64,000 bases of DNA from Peromyscus leucopus (Eukaryota; Chordata; Mammalia; Rodentia; Cricetidae): the NCBI RefSeq assembly GCF_004664715.2, contig NC_051075.1:25972715-26036714 (forward strand), given 5' to 3'. Both the position numbers and the translations under genes were made by a program. The notes below the pieces were generated by a model. It saw only the letters and a program-made list of their open reading frames with translations, did no database searches and was not told the origin of the DNA. This document shows, one piece after another, positions 48,343 to 60,760 of the stretch. Position 1 is the first letter of the stretch. Each line of letters opens with the position of its first letter.

Positions 48343-51300
48343 GTATAAAAGAAAAAATGGTACATGTAAGCAAAGACATTTGAAAACAAGCAGAGGAAGA
48401 CCCTAAGAAGAGGAAAAAGAGAAATCAGGGAGGAGGGTGGACTTAAGCAATGTTATCAAAATACAGTTGAGTGGCATGCTTTGAGATGCCTAACAACAGA
48501 ACTGAGAATCCAGGCCAGGGAGAAATGTGGAGAATAAGGTGGGTGATGAGAGTGCAACACATTTGGTGTGTGAAAGAGATTTGGGTGAGGAGAAATGATG
48601 TGGGTATGGAAGACCTTCTTTAGACCTCTAGCTCATACAATCACTGGGTATTTAATCACATTGACACATGCAGAATAAGTCATTATATAATACCCTAGCT
48701 TCTAAATGTTGCATCCATAACTTTCAACTAAATTTAGAAAGGAGCATGTGTCAGAATTCATATCAACTGAAGTTATAATCACTAAGCTCTTGTAAGGTAT
48801 ATCTTTTCTTTTTTCCCATTTTGGCCAAATAGGGGTATTTCCTAGGTGATATTGATATCACTCACAATTTAAAAAATCCAATTATTGCATGCACCAAGCT
48901 TAGTGTTTTAGTCATTTGAATGAATTAGAAAGATTCAGTGAGCCTATAGATGCCTCAACCAAAAGACAACTCAAACCTATTCCCTATCATTTATTTTCTC
49001 TTCCAAGGGTCACATGACAGATATTCCAGAGATTGAGAGGTGAAGGGACCCAAGAACTTCTCTCCTGTATTGTTCTGGGAAACACTAAGGATATTGATAT
49101 GGCTGAAGCAGGTTGCATGGGCATCAAAAAATAATATTGTGCATTTGAAAATTCTGCCTGGGCTCCTATCCTATCCGCTGCCATTTCTGGTGTTATAGCT
49201 AGCTTAGTAATTAAGAAATAGGCTACTCTACTAACATGGAAAGCCAGCGCAGTACATGATTTGTGGGGGGGAAATACTACCCTAGAAAGTGAACTCATTG
49301 CTTCAACAGTGTGCTCACTTAATCTGAGCGTAGGAATAGGCACCACCATTAACTGACATCCAGCCTTGTACATGCTCCTCCAGTGTCAACACTGAATAGC
49401 TCCCCTATCCTGCCTGAACGGACAAGCCACTCGTCTCAGACTGCTTGGAAAAGCAAAGTCTTCCTATTCCTTCACTGAGTATGAGCTAGCCTTTATAAGA
49501 AGGACTTGGTGCCTAGCACACAACTGCAGAAGTGGCAGCCAGGGCTCTAAAACCATGATTTCTTAGTAACATCTTAGACACCTAGAATTCAAGTTTGCTT
49601 CTTAGAGCGTCTAATCCTTACAGGGCAATGTTCTCTCTACCTGCCCCCCAGTATTGTCTGGCTCATAATGCTAACATTGAGTTGATGCCTCAATCTTCCC
49701 AAGAACTCAAAATAACCCACTTGTCCTAGAAATGGTCACGGCGTAAGAATTTATAATTGTCACATGTGGAAAACTAACAGGTCCTCCAAAGAGGACTAAT
49801 GTACTTGAGGAATGATGTCAGAGACATTAAATTCAACAGTTTTGCTTCTAAATAAAATGTGGTTAATTTGATTACTATTTGTTTTGTTTTGTGCCAAATT
49901 TCAATCAATTTTTATGGCAGGATTAAGCTTGTAAGTAGAGTGTTTTTGTTTTTAGTTTTAAATAATGGAAGCACTTTCCCAAACTTTACTATGGCCAACT
50001 AATGGGAGGTTAATGCTGTACATTATGGATCTATGGTTATCCTCAGATGTGTTATCCACAATGCAGGCACATTCAGGTCTGGGGTAGAATAAGTAGGTAT
50101 GTGTATTGTAGACTCTCATTAATTCATAATAGCTTAGATTGTGATTTTTATTTGGCATCCTGCTGTGGAACCCAGTTGAGAACGCTGAATTGCTCAGCTA
50201 AACATTTTCAAATCCGTGACTCTCCATCTGGTTATTCAATCAGAATAAAATCCCTGCAAAGAAAAATCCTCTTCCCAAAATGCACCCTGTTTTCTTGGCT
50301 AAAAATCATTCTGGGGAAATGTGAACAGTTCTCTTTGTTGTTTAAGGAGTTTATTTGCAGAGGAGGGGAAAACCCAACATTGTAACTATCAACAGCACTT
50401 AGAGGTAGCTGGAGAAGGAATTCCCTCATTCTGTATAATAGCAAGCTTGTTGGAAATACCTGCCCACAGAAATGCTGCATTTATTATTATACTCTGGAGC
50501 ATTGTTTTAAGGTTTCAAGGCTCCACAAAATAATTGCAGATGATTTCTGGATATAATGAACAAACATATAATATCATTTTGTTATAGGAAATGCAATGCA
50601 CTAGTAATTTAACTCATATAGCTTGAGGTCTCCATAAGAAATGAATTGAAACAAAGAAACTCTAAATAAGCAATCATATAGTATAGAAAAGAGTCAGGAG
50701 CTCTCACTTTGCATGACACCTGGGGAACAGTAAAATAGTAAATATTGTGAGTCAATAGTGGAACATCCCACTCAGAGTCCATGGGACTTTTGGTCCTAAT
50801 CAAAAAAAGACCCCAGAAGCACAGATTCCATCTTAAATAGATTTTAACAAAGCCTTTCACATAAATCTATAAGTAAGACTAATACTGTTTAAATCTTTTT
50901 TTATTGCCTTAGATCACAGGCTATCCATGACTTGGAGAGATGGGAAAAGTAAACGTCATAATTATTTTCTCTTCTTAAAATATGTCTGTTTCCAATCAGA
51001 GAATATTAATTTTTTAAAGGAGGTCATATGTGTGATTATAGGAAGTGACAGGGTTACACGGGGTGTAAGGAACATGGGCTATAATGTTGAATAAAATAAA
51101 CACAATATAGATAGTCCAAAAGTTGGGTAATTTAGTTGTCTTTTTAAAATATTCCTGCGGTTGTCTTGCCATTCATTAATATGTACAAGGATATTTAAGG
51201 GGAAATGGAGAATGCCTCATTGATTAACCTGAAAGCAATTACGGCAAGAGTTTGAAATACAGGCTGCAAATGGCCACAGGTTTGTTCTTTCTCTGTGAAT

Positions 51301-51839
51301 GCAACCATTCTTTCTTTAATATCGAAACCAATTATATTCCCAATTATTTTACACTCTTTGTTGATGAACATTTTTTATCAATAGACTACAGTACCATGAA
51401 TTTCAGCTTGGGGTTATAAGGAAGTTAGCTACTTCCGTTTGGCTCCTCAGAACATTCATTTCTATGGGAAGCCAATTCTAATGTAAGGAACCCAAGGCGG
51501 CCATGTGAAGAGGCCCGTCTAAGAGAGAAACGTCCAACCTCCAGTGTCAGGCACGGGACGTGTGAGTTAGAGTCACCTCAAGTGAAAACTGCCTTGTTGA
51601 GCCTATCTGTCAACCCCCAAAGCAGGAAATCTTAATAAAAATTGTGTTTGCAGGTTGAGGACGACTGAAGTCAACATTAGTCATCTTTTCAGAATAATAA
51701 CACTATTCTTTGGCTTGTGCTTTCATAACAAGTAAATTTTTAGAATAATACACAGTAGGAGCTTAATTAATGCTTAATCACTGCACAAGTTGCTAAAATC
51801 AATAAACTGAGATTCTTCCTAAGCTCTCCATTTTCACTC
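48340..51839. other. long unique non-coding stretch
   Basis: About 3.5 kb with no named repeat. The 128-codon minus frame (48987-49373) and the 112-codon plus frame (50047-50385) have no recognised domain, and no flanking exon structure was found. The part around 51120-51330 is rich in TAAT/ATTA motifs. Confidence 0.4.
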
Positions 51840-52615
51840 TTCTAGTCAGTGACCATACTCTCTCGCACACCATCTCAACACCACGGGATTCTGGCCACTG
51901 CTCTTCACTCACATGGCCACGGCCTCATGCCGATCCTTAACAGTGTACTAGTGTCAGACTAGACAAGCAGCCTCCCCTCCTTCATACCACCTATCCCCAG
52001 CACCTCAGATTCCTGCTCATCATCTGTGACTCAACCCTGCATCTGTTCTTCACACCACAGACCAACTTTTGCCAAAATTTGACATGCTTCTCACATGTCG
52101 ATATCAAAATTTCCAATGATTCTCAATAACTATTCTAATGAAGTTCAGACTCCTCATTGTAGCACTGGAGGCCTTCACTGACTGACGTCCTGCTCGGACC
52201 TCTCATGTCTCATCATCCACCATATGCCTCCCCTGTGTCCATCTAACCACACCAAATGTCCCGCAAGGAAACTCCTGAGACATGCTGGGAGTTGGTACCT
52301 CAGCACTGTTCACCCAAACACTTTTCACTTAGCTCACAACACTCGCTCCCCTTCTTCTTCACTTAACTCACTCGTGTTCATTCTTCAAGATTCAGTTTAA
52401 AGGGTTCCAGGAGGGCCTTCCATGCCTGTCTGAATTTGAGACTTCTCTTCTGGGTTTCCATAAATTCATATGTTTTTGCTTCGTCAGAGCTCAGTCACTT
52501 GCATTATTTTTCTTCCTTCATCCGTTTTAAATTAGAAAAAAAGGAACCTAGGAAAATACCTGACACAAGCATACTAGAACCCCAATAAGTATTCCTTGAA
52601 GGAATAACTGAATTG
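51840..52615 (+). mobile_element. L2 LINE 3' region, long copy
   Basis: Ordered L2 words: 'cttctcacatgtcg'-type sequence, 'tgaagttcagactcctcatt', 'gcactggaggccttcactga', 'cacttagctcacaacactcg', 'tcattcttcaagattcagtt' and 'ccaggagggccttccatgcc', then a degraded tail with 'ccccaataagtattccttga'. About 780 bp is long for such an ancient, inactive family. Confidence 0.7.
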
Positions 52616-53814
52616 TTGGAAGCCAAACATTTGCAATTATGCAATGAATAATCACGAATATAATTCCTTACAATAAGTATGAAATTGCTTCTCTCAATAA
52701 TGTCATATACTGAAATCAGGGGTGAATGAGTAGCTCATCCTAGATGCTCACTCTGATCTGGACCTTGGGAAGGAGAACAGCTTGCCTGCTGGGTAGAATT
52801 AGGAACTATGTTAGCAGAAGTCTTGGCAAATGTGTAGAGATGAGAGAGAAACTGCTATGGATCAGGATGCATGAGGAGATAAATGTGGCACTCTCTTTGG
52901 AGTGTAAAGACAGTATGATAGGTAGAGGCCTATGGAGGGATAGTGTGAGGAAGACCCTACGCTTCATTCTGTGGACTCTGAGAAACCATGAAAGACTTTA
53001 AAGAGAAGGAAATAGTGGAGTTGCATGTCAGAAAGCTCAAGCGTGGAGAGGCTATTAAAGGTGGGACAGAAGGTAGAAAGGAGGAGCCCAATGTAGTAAT
53101 GAAGGTAAATTCAAAATTTGAATCAACGGGCTTTAATAACTGACTGATAAACGGCGAAGTCGCCTACCTAGAATATGCTCTAGCTTCTTATATGAATGAT
53201 GATCCCAAATAAGAGTTTAATTAATTCTTAAGGATTTCTGAGAATTTCATAATGCATTTCAGTAAGGTACATTGTAACAGAGGACACGATGTTTTAAAAG
53301 GATGTCCTTTGCTATAAAATAGAATCATTTTGGATTATGTTGTGGATTTACAATGCAATCCCAAAGAGCCATTTAAAACTTCTGCATCTCAATCTTTGTA
53401 TCTTATACAAGATTCTTTTGTGTGAATAAGAAAAAGAAAGATATGCCTCATAGATAATTTAATAAAGTTATTCAAAAGTAAATTTGTCTGCACGGTAATT
53501 TCTGTTTCCTAAAAGTGTGATGAAATACAATCTCAATTTCCTCCTCTACTAAGAAAATATTTTTTAAAAGAAGAAGGCTTAAACCATTTCAAATGGCCCT
53601 TTCAGCTCCAAAAACCAATGGTTCCCTAAGTCAGAGCAGTGGAGCCACATTCCTCCAGGTCAGTGGCTGATCCTCATCAAGAATCTGGGGATTTATGATG
53701 GAGGTGGGCTGTCTTACTTTAAGCACTTCCTGCTGAGTGAAGCAGTACTTCTGTTTTATTTGTCTTAATCATCTTTTGTTCTTTGTCACATTATTTTCCA
53801 ATGTGGTGCTTTTC
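52616..53814. other. unique sequence, faintly L2-like at 52880-53100
   Basis: Words such as 'gaaaccatgaaagacttt' and 'agttgcatgtcagaaagc' are faintly reminiscent of an L2-internal segment, but divergence is too high for a call. No gene recognised. Confidence 0.35.
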
Positions 53815-53885
53815 TCAACAAATATTTATCTGATCAAGTACCTACTATGTGCCAGGGATTACATTAGACACAAGTGAAACAAAAT
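53815..53885 (-). mobile_element. L2 3' tail, reverse
   Basis: 'aacaaatatttatctgatca' followed by 'agtacctactatgtgccagg' is the complement of the conserved L2 tail. Confidence 0.7.
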
Positions 53886-54159
53886 TAAATGAGACAACTC
53901 CCTTTTGTTACTTTACAAATATGTAAACCACGTATAAGCTCAAATATATCATCTTATAAAACAGTATTTATCATGTACATGATCCTGCTCTAGGAACCAT
54001 GCCAGGCTATTCCATTAAACTTGATGGACCTGAGAATAGTAAAACTATACACTGTATAATGTATTTATAGTGTATAGCAAGGCAACAAGGTCCCCTGAGA
54101 AAGAAAGGCAAGGAAACTTGTCGTGAGTATGCCTGGAACACACAGACCATTGCAAACTC

Positions 54160-54320
54160 CCTACTCTGTGACTCCATTTCTTTGACTATAAAATGGAGAT
54201 AATCCATCTACTGCTAATATTGCTTACATCTTAGTGTGAGAACTAAATAAGTAAAAGCATGTTAATTACCTTCAGCCTTGAAAATGCACTAAGTAAATAT
54301 TAGGTATTGTTTGGTAGTGG
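54160..54320 (+). mobile_element. MIR SINE
   Basis: 'tgactccatttctttgacta', 'taaaatggagataatccatc', 'gtgagaactaaataag' and 'aatgcactaagtaaatatta' follow the MIR core and 3' tail order. Confidence 0.75.
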
Positions 54321-54518
54321 CACATAAAATCACATCAAGTCTAAAGCCTGCTGGAATTATTCTAATGGAAATTCAAGTCCCAAGAGGAAAGAAGGTAAGC
54401 TGAATAATTAAAACAAGGCCACGCCCTAATCAGAAATAATTAGAAACACTGGAAGTGGAAATGCAGTACTGAAAGATGGCTCCTCACCCAAGATGCAATT
54501 TATAAGATGTTGGGTTTC

Positions 54519-54665
54519 AAGCCAGGCGGTGGTGGTGCACGCCTTTAATCCCAGCACTCGGGAGGCAGAGCCAGGCGATCTCTGTGAGTTCGAGGCCAGC
54601 CTGGGCTACCAAGTGAGTCCCAGGAAAGGCGCAAAGCTACACAGAGAAACCCTGTCTCAAAAAAC

Positions 54666-54697
<32 letters not shown>
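54519..54697 (+). mobile_element. B1 SINE, young cricetid subtype
   Basis: Near-consensus B1 from 'gccaggcggtggtggtgcac' to 'accctgtctcaaaaaacc', then an A29-31 tail. A 15-bp target duplication (aagatgttgggtttc at 54504-54518 versus aagatgttggttttc at 54696-54710) has one mismatch. It contains the 'aggaaaggcgcaaagctac' signature. The 86-codon frame across it is the usual B1 translation. Confidence 0.95.
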
Positions 54698-54699
<2 letters not shown>

Positions 54700-54789
54700 T
54701 GTTGGTTTTCTGTCTGTAAGGCTGAATTAAGTGTAAGGGGAAAGGCAGCATGACCCCTACCTAGGTTGGCCAGTCTTAGCTATCTACTA

Positions 54790-54925
54790 TCTACTTATCT
54801 ATCTATCTATCTGTCTGTCTATCTATCTATCATCTATTTATTGAGATAGGTTATCACTATGTAGCCCACATTGGTCTCAAAGTCATCCTCCTGCCTCAGC
54901 TTACAAAGTGCCGGTGCAACTGACC
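54790..54925 (-). mobile_element. (TATC)n plus B1-like SINE, reverse
   Basis: TATC/TGTC units at about 54790-54833 border a diverged complement B1 (54838-54925): 'attgagataggttatcacta', 'tgtagcccacattggtctca' and 'tcctcctgcctcagcttaca'. The tetranucleotide probably grew from the SINE's tail. Confidence 0.75.
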
Positions 54926-55708
54926 CCATACTTAGTTTGAAAATGAATCTGCACCTGACTACATTTTTCAGAGGGAATCTCTTAGGTGGTAGGGATCCTG
55001 CCTACCCTAAGGCTTATGGTATCAGACATCTACTTCCCACCTCCAGTTTATCTGATGCATACCAGTTTCAATGGCAAAATCATTTGTTAATCCCCCCTCA
55101 ATTTAAAAGAAGTTGTTTTCCAGTGCTTTACCCATGACAACAAATGCTATACCTAAGGCCCCACATGCCAAGCCTCCATCTGTTACTCTTGAGAAGTCAG
55201 TTGTGATGGACTTCATTTATCTGTGTTCAGAAACACTTGTTCAACTTGTCTCTGATTAGTGAGGGCAATTCTTTTGCTGCTTCTGTGTTACAGATAAGAA
55301 GATGAAAGAAAACGGAGAGGAATTTTCTTGTTTACTTTATAATTCTTTCTTTAGTTCTCCAAAGAGAGAATAAATACTAGAGACACATAAGGAGACTTTT
55401 TCTCCGAGGGGAAACCTCAGCACCATAAGGATCCCATATGGCTGGAGGTTGGACGCAGATCTTTAGGAAGGATCGATCCCTGGCTGCCAACTGGCTTTTA
55501 GTATAATCAAGTATATCGTATAATCAAGGAAAAATATTTGTTTTAAAAAAAAACATGTAAAGGTTTAACTAGATTTTGTGTGTGCATACATATGTGTATG
55601 TGCTTGTGCATCTGTTTACATGCATGGACAGTTGTGAGTGTAAGTACAAGTACATGTGTGGGGAGGTCAGAAGTCCACATTGGTTGCCTTCCTCAAATTC
55701 TTTCCATC
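54926..55708. other. unique sequence with GT-rich end
   Basis: No gene recognised. 55577-55670 is GT/TG-rich and may be the degenerate tail of the downstream SINE. Confidence 0.4.
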
Positions 55709-55711
55709 CCC

Positions 55712-55751
55712 GCTCCTCCTCCTCCTCTTCATCATCATCATCATCATCATT
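55712..55751. repeat. (CCT)n-(ATC)n triplet tract
   Basis: CCT units followed by seven or so ATC units. The reverse strand gives an Asp/Glu-rich frame, an artefact. Confidence 0.93.
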
Positions 55752-55754
55752 TAC

Positions 55755-55930
55755 TTTTGTGGTTCTGGGTACTGAAGCAAGGGCCTTACACACGACAAAC
55801 AGGTGCTCTCCCACTGAGCTCCACTGCCAGCTCCACCTTGGGTTTTGAGACAGCAGCTTCCACTGAACCTGGAGTGCAGTGATTTCGCCGCCTCCTCCTG
55901 TCTCTTCCTCCCTAGTGCTAGGATTATAAG
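55755..55930 (-). mobile_element. ID/B4-type SINE, reverse
   Basis: Complement ID head: 'ggttctgggtactgaagcaa', 'gggccttacacacgac' and 'ctctcccactgagctccact'. It is followed by B1-like complement: 'ttttgagacagcagcttcca' and 'cctagtgctaggattataag'. Confidence 0.65.
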
Positions 55931-55976
55931 TTTAGATCCACAGATCTGACTTTAAGTTTCATTATTTCCTTTTTAC

Positions 55977-56180
55977 TGTTTTTGAAAGATGTATTTTGTG
56001 TGTTATGAGTGTCTTGCCTGCATGTTAAGTCTGCCTGTCCACAATGCGCATGCAGTGTTCATAAAAGGGCATCAGATCCTCTGGAACGGGTGTGAGCTGC
56101 CATGTGGGTGCATGGGTGCTGGGAACAGAACCAAGGTGCTCTGCAAGAGTGTGTACTCTTTAACCACTGAAATTTGGACT
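55977..56180 (-). mobile_element. B3 SINE, reverse
   Basis: Complement of B3: 'ttgcctgcatgttaagtctg', 'aaaagggcatcagatcctct', 'gtgagctgccatgtgggtgc', 'gtgctgggaacagaaccaag' and 'gtactctttaaccactga'. Confidence 0.85.
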
Positions 56181-56254
56181 GTCAAGCTTGGCACAGCCGC
56201 ACTTTACTGACCGGACCATCTCCTAGCAACTTTAACTCGATTTTTCAAAGTCCC

Positions 56255-56530
56255 CAAATAATGTTTTTATAATCCATAGTGAGTTAAGCCCAAATTGTTT
56301 AAAGAGGGTGGAGCCTGATTGGAGGAGATAGATCACTAGGGACACGTCCTCCGGAGTCCTAACTTGACCGGGCCCCTTCCTCTCACTGTTTGCTGGCTAC
56401 CACGAAAGGAAGAACCTCCCATAGGATGTCTGCCTTGCCTCAGGCCCAGAACCAATAGAGACAAGGACTGTGGACTGAAACCTCCGGAACCATGAGCAAA
56501 ATAAATGTTTTCTTTAAGTTTATTTGGACA
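56255..56530 (+). mobile_element. MaLR-like LTR fragment
   Basis: 'ggagcctgattggaggagat', 'tgccttgcctcaggcccaga', 'gactgaaacctccggaacca' and 'tgagcaaaataaatgttttc' resemble the 3' part of an ERVL/MaLR-type LTR, with an AATAAA near its end. Family assignment is tentative. Confidence 0.5.
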
Positions 56531-59500
56531 ACAAATACAATATATATATATTATTAAAAATCTTTCAGGGCTTGACCAAGAACACAGTTGAATCTGAAAC
56601 TCAGCAGGTGCCCTTTACTGTGTGTTATAGTCCAGGGGCATTGTGTTATTTTTAAAAGACAAGTGAATCACTTTGCAAAGGTAATCTCTGTCACTAAAAA
56701 TCTGACTCACAAGCAGCCCCACAAGTTCTAAGTTACACCACCACGTTCTAAGCAACACAGGCCAAGGTTTTGAGCTGCTTTGCAGCAAATTCTTCCTTAC
56801 ACCTAATCTGTATCTTTTATCTTGGGAGATTAAAAAAAAATTAAAAGTACGACATCTCTTGGGAATTAACTGGTTGCTTTTATTAAAGCTTTAAATCATT
56901 AGCTACCAGCGGGCAACTGAAACTAATATCCCAGTTCCTATGCCATTTCCACCTAACTTCCAATTCCTCAGAAGTTATGGAGTGAACAGGTGGCAGAGTT
57001 CTGCTTTGAGTTTATAAAATACAGTTGCTAAAATTCCCACTCTTGCTCTCTAATTAGATTTAACATATATGCAGATACGAAGAGTACAGAGGCTAAAAAT
57101 TTTAAAACTCTTATGTGCCTGGGGTCGGCCATTATTCCCAAACTTTATTCAGGGTACATTAACATTTATTAAGCAGTTACTACATTTTCCAGGTACTGTC
57201 TTGAAGGAGGGGAGGGAGGGGAAACAAGCCAAGAGCTAACACACTGCTAATACCCTGCAGCGCCTTGTCCTCCTCATGAGGGCTGTAAGCAGACCACTGA
57301 AAGTCTCTGTAGTACTGTTATCATACTGTAAATGGAAAGGATCAGAGTTTAGATTCTGCCAGGCTCTCTCCAGCTAGCCTGAATTTCATATTTACTATTG
57401 CTACTTCCAAAGCTCTGGACTGGTACAGATTTTCTAAAGCCCACACAATATCCAGAATGCTCTACCTAAGCCCCTTAATGTCCTCAAAGAATCTCCTACA
57501 AGATAATTTTGAATCACAATTGAATTTCCTTATCATCCCCTCTTTTCATGATGGTTTATCTGGCCACATGGAGCAAGGTTTGGGCAGCACTCAACAGACC
57601 CAGAGATTGACTTCAGGAGTCTGACTGAACTTCAACCACCAGCCTAATGATAGGACATCTGTCTTAAAAGAGTTCTCTCAGCTACAGTATGCACAATCAG
57701 ACTCTGAATGCTGTGATTGTCTACCTGAGCACTGAAACTTTAATGTAATTTTTTTTTAGAAGCAAAGAGTTTTACATAGAAACCACCCAATGCCTACACT
57801 CATCACGACTATTTTTAGTGGAATAAAGCCCCATTACCTCACAATTGCCATTGTTTTTAAACCCAGCCTATTAGATTAGCAAGTTTCACCTCAGTGCAAT
57901 ATCCTTCAATATATCAGACCATAGTTGAAACAACACTTACAAATCTAGCAAAAGACCCTGGAAGCCAGGTGTGTAGCTTTCCAATACAGTCACAATGGTT
58001 GTTGCTTCTATTTCATCCTATGTGCTTACAAATTTCCCTCATTCATCTCCACCATTTTTAATTGCAAAGGTTGATAAAATTAAGAAATTAAATTAAAGCT
58101 TTCTTTTCAAAGCGCAAATGTGTATGTATTCTCTATTAAAAGAGACCCCTATGTGTAGTCCTAAATTCTTAAAGTAAAATTTAGATGGTTTGAATGTCAA
58201 AGAATAAATGGTTTACTTCTAAATACGGGACATCTGTTGTAGGCTAAGTTAAACTGTGTTTCCTTCGGCTCCTGGTGCAGGATTTTTATCTATCCACACT
58301 ATCACTTTTGAAAACCCAGGGCCAACAATCACAGAAGCTAAGTGAGCCCCATCAAGGGAAATCAATCCTAGCCAAGCTGAAGGAACTCACATCTGCATTT
58401 CTTCCAAGCTGAATCACAAACAGTCCACACCCATCATGATCCCTCTTCAAATAATTTCTTCATTTACCTGTGTGGCGCTTCCTGGAGGTAAGGAAAGGGC
58501 TTGACTGGATGAGCTATTATCTCATTAGGGCTTGTGAGGAAACTGAACCGACTGGAATGCTTTTCACAGTCATCACCCAACCCCCTGTGTATCCTCTCTC
58601 TGTCTCCAGCACCCCTACCACCTTTGGTGCTGTTTGCCTTTTCTCAGTTTTCCCTGTTGACCAAGACAGATAGATAAGCCCTGTAGAGGATCATTAACAC
58701 TCTGCATTAGCTTTCAAAGCCACTAACAACTTTTCCATGTTCGGCGGCTGATGTGTGATGGGGATGGTGACCATGTAAATCAAGAACTGAAGCACAAACC
58801 AGAACCTCTTTGAAACAAATGGAACTCTCCCAAAGGCTCCCTGGGAAGCACTTTCTTGGGATTTCATCCATAGTCCCGTTCAAAGTACATGTGACCTGTG
58901 AAGTAAGATCTGCTCTCATTGTTCTTTAGTGGGTCAGAAGACCAAGAGCAGGTGTGCACAGTGGATTTTGGTTTTGTTTTTAACAACTTTGTTTTCTGTT
59001 TTCCCTTTTTAGAAGAATACAGAGAAGAAAAGTCACATGATTTATGAATTTGATATCCCAGAAGACTTTTAAATTTTTCACTGAGAAGCATCTCAGTAAA
59101 CGTCTGCACAGGGCCAGAGCCAAGGCTTCCCTTCACCCCACTATGTACATTCATGCTACTTGGGGCTCATTTCTAGAACTGTGGTTGCAGATATATGAGC
59201 CCAGCCAGAGCTCCTTTGATGGTATAAGATGCTATAACAAGGAGAGATGCTATAGCATTTCAGAGCTGGAGACAAAGCGAAATTAAGGCTGGGGAGAGGG
59301 GGGTTTGCTAAGTTAATGCTTCAGTTTGGGGCACTGCTAAGTTTTCTTTGGCTGGCTGATTGAAAGCCTGTCCCATAACAAAAACCCTGTGGCTGTACTG
59401 TAGCAACCGCTGTGTGTAAGTCAGGGATTCTGCATCTACATTCTTCCTCACTGTCTCCTGCGCCGGGACCTATGAAGAGCTCCCAGAAGGGCTGCTCTTG

Positions 59501-60104
59501 CTGAGGGGGATATGTTTACGCCTGGGCAGATTCCTTGGGAAAGTACAGTGGTTCTCTTGTTGTCTGTTCCTAAGTGTAAACACTCCCTCACCTCAAATCT
59601 ACTGAGTGCCTCAATGATGCTCGCAGGGACAGAATATTAGCATGTTTGAAAGCAGTCAATGATGTGAGTCAGGTCCACATCATTTTGGACTGTGGAGGAA
59701 ATTAAACAAAAAGGGCTGAAGAGAGAAGTGGGGCAGAGACGGGGCCCGGGCGGTGTGGACAGACTGGTGTGTCTGCCGGTGGGAAAAGCAGAGAACGCAG
59801 AGAGAGAGCCAGGAGAACAGGCCAGGCAGAGCACCCAGGATGTGTGAGCCATGGGGCAAGGAGGCGTACACACGCTCCAAAGCACAAGGCCCCGAGAAAA
59901 AGCGATTTTGCTGCTTGTTCACGTTTCTGTTGTCTGAGTGATTCCTGAGAACAGGCAGAAAACAAAGGAGGACAAGTAAGGAATACGCAAGCATAGGTTA
60001 ACTGAATGTGCTTGTGTTCACATTCTAAATCAACCTGTTCCTTCAAACATGTCCTTGAGAGAGGGTTGCCAGCATTTTCTTATGAAGACTCAATATGTTC
60101 AGCT

Positions 60105-60106
<2 letters not shown>
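56531..60106. other. long unique stretch with L2 remnant
   Basis: Little repetitive DNA. An L2-tail complement ('acatttattaagcagttact') lies at 57160-57200. The part 59690-59960 is fairly GC-rich. The 104- and 114-codon frames there overlap each other in different frames and are not recognised. Confidence 0.4.

Positions 60107-60158
<52 letters not shown>
60107..60158. repeat. (AC)26 microsatellite
   Basis: Uninterrupted AC tract of 52 bases in unique sequence, just upstream of the CpG-rich segment. Confidence 0.97.
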
Positions 60159-60159
<1 letters not shown>

Positions 60160-60189
60160 ATCCTCAGGAAAATGTTACAATATGGCTTG

Positions 60190-60760
60190 AGAGGTTCACC
60201 TTTACCGGTGTTTTAACTTATTTTCTCAAACAGACCCCGGTGACAGCGCGGGTTAAGCCATAGACAGACACCGAGAATTGCATTCCATCTTGCCTTCCTA
60301 GTCCTTGAAGAAGTCTTCCCACAGCAACGCCCGCCGACTTTAAATCTAAGCAGATCCATGTATGGCAGCAAAGCGGCTCGGCTGGGAACAGAGCAGCCGG
60401 TGCCCCAGGCACTAACCAGGATCCCACAGGAATCTCCTGATGGAGTGCTCTAATTTGGCCCAGTTTCCTTGCTGCGGGACGGGAGGACAGAGCTCCTCAT
60501 AAGGGAAGGTCCACCTTGACTGTGTGCTGTGCAAAGCATTGCTTGAGGCCCTAGAGCCCTGGGGAACACGAGCTGAGCAGGAGGCCCCGGGCTCGGCTGT
60601 GACCTCTTTGGATGTCTCCATCCCATTCAGCTCAGCCCGCACGCAGAATCGCACGGGCTTCCTTCTGCCGGCTTGATTGGTTTTGGATTTCCAATACGCA
60701 GTCACAAACAATCCGCTGGGTCAGTGCACAAACCGTCCCATTTGCTCACGGAGATCACAT
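60190..60760. promoter_or_regulatory. CpG-rich segment, possible regulatory element
   Basis: About 25 CpGs were counted by eye in 570 bases, several times the density of the surrounding DNA apart from the solo LTR. No SINE or LTR is recognised inside, so the CpGs are not explained by a young insertion. The 99-codon minus frame (60412-60711) has no known domain. It may be an enhancer, an orphan CpG-rich element or an unrecognised exon. Confidence 0.35.

Noticed and set aside
48987..49373. 128-codon minus-strand frame
   Set aside because: No domain, no recognised family and no splice or promoter context; a frame of this length is expected by chance in 64 kb.
54493..54753. 86-codon frame with a poly-lysine run
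   Set aside because: It is the usual translation of a B1 SINE and its poly(A) tail.
59549..59565. 'cagtggttctc' resembling a hAT-Charlie/URR1 terminal inverted repeat
   Set aside because: The match does not continue into the element body and no partner terminus was found.
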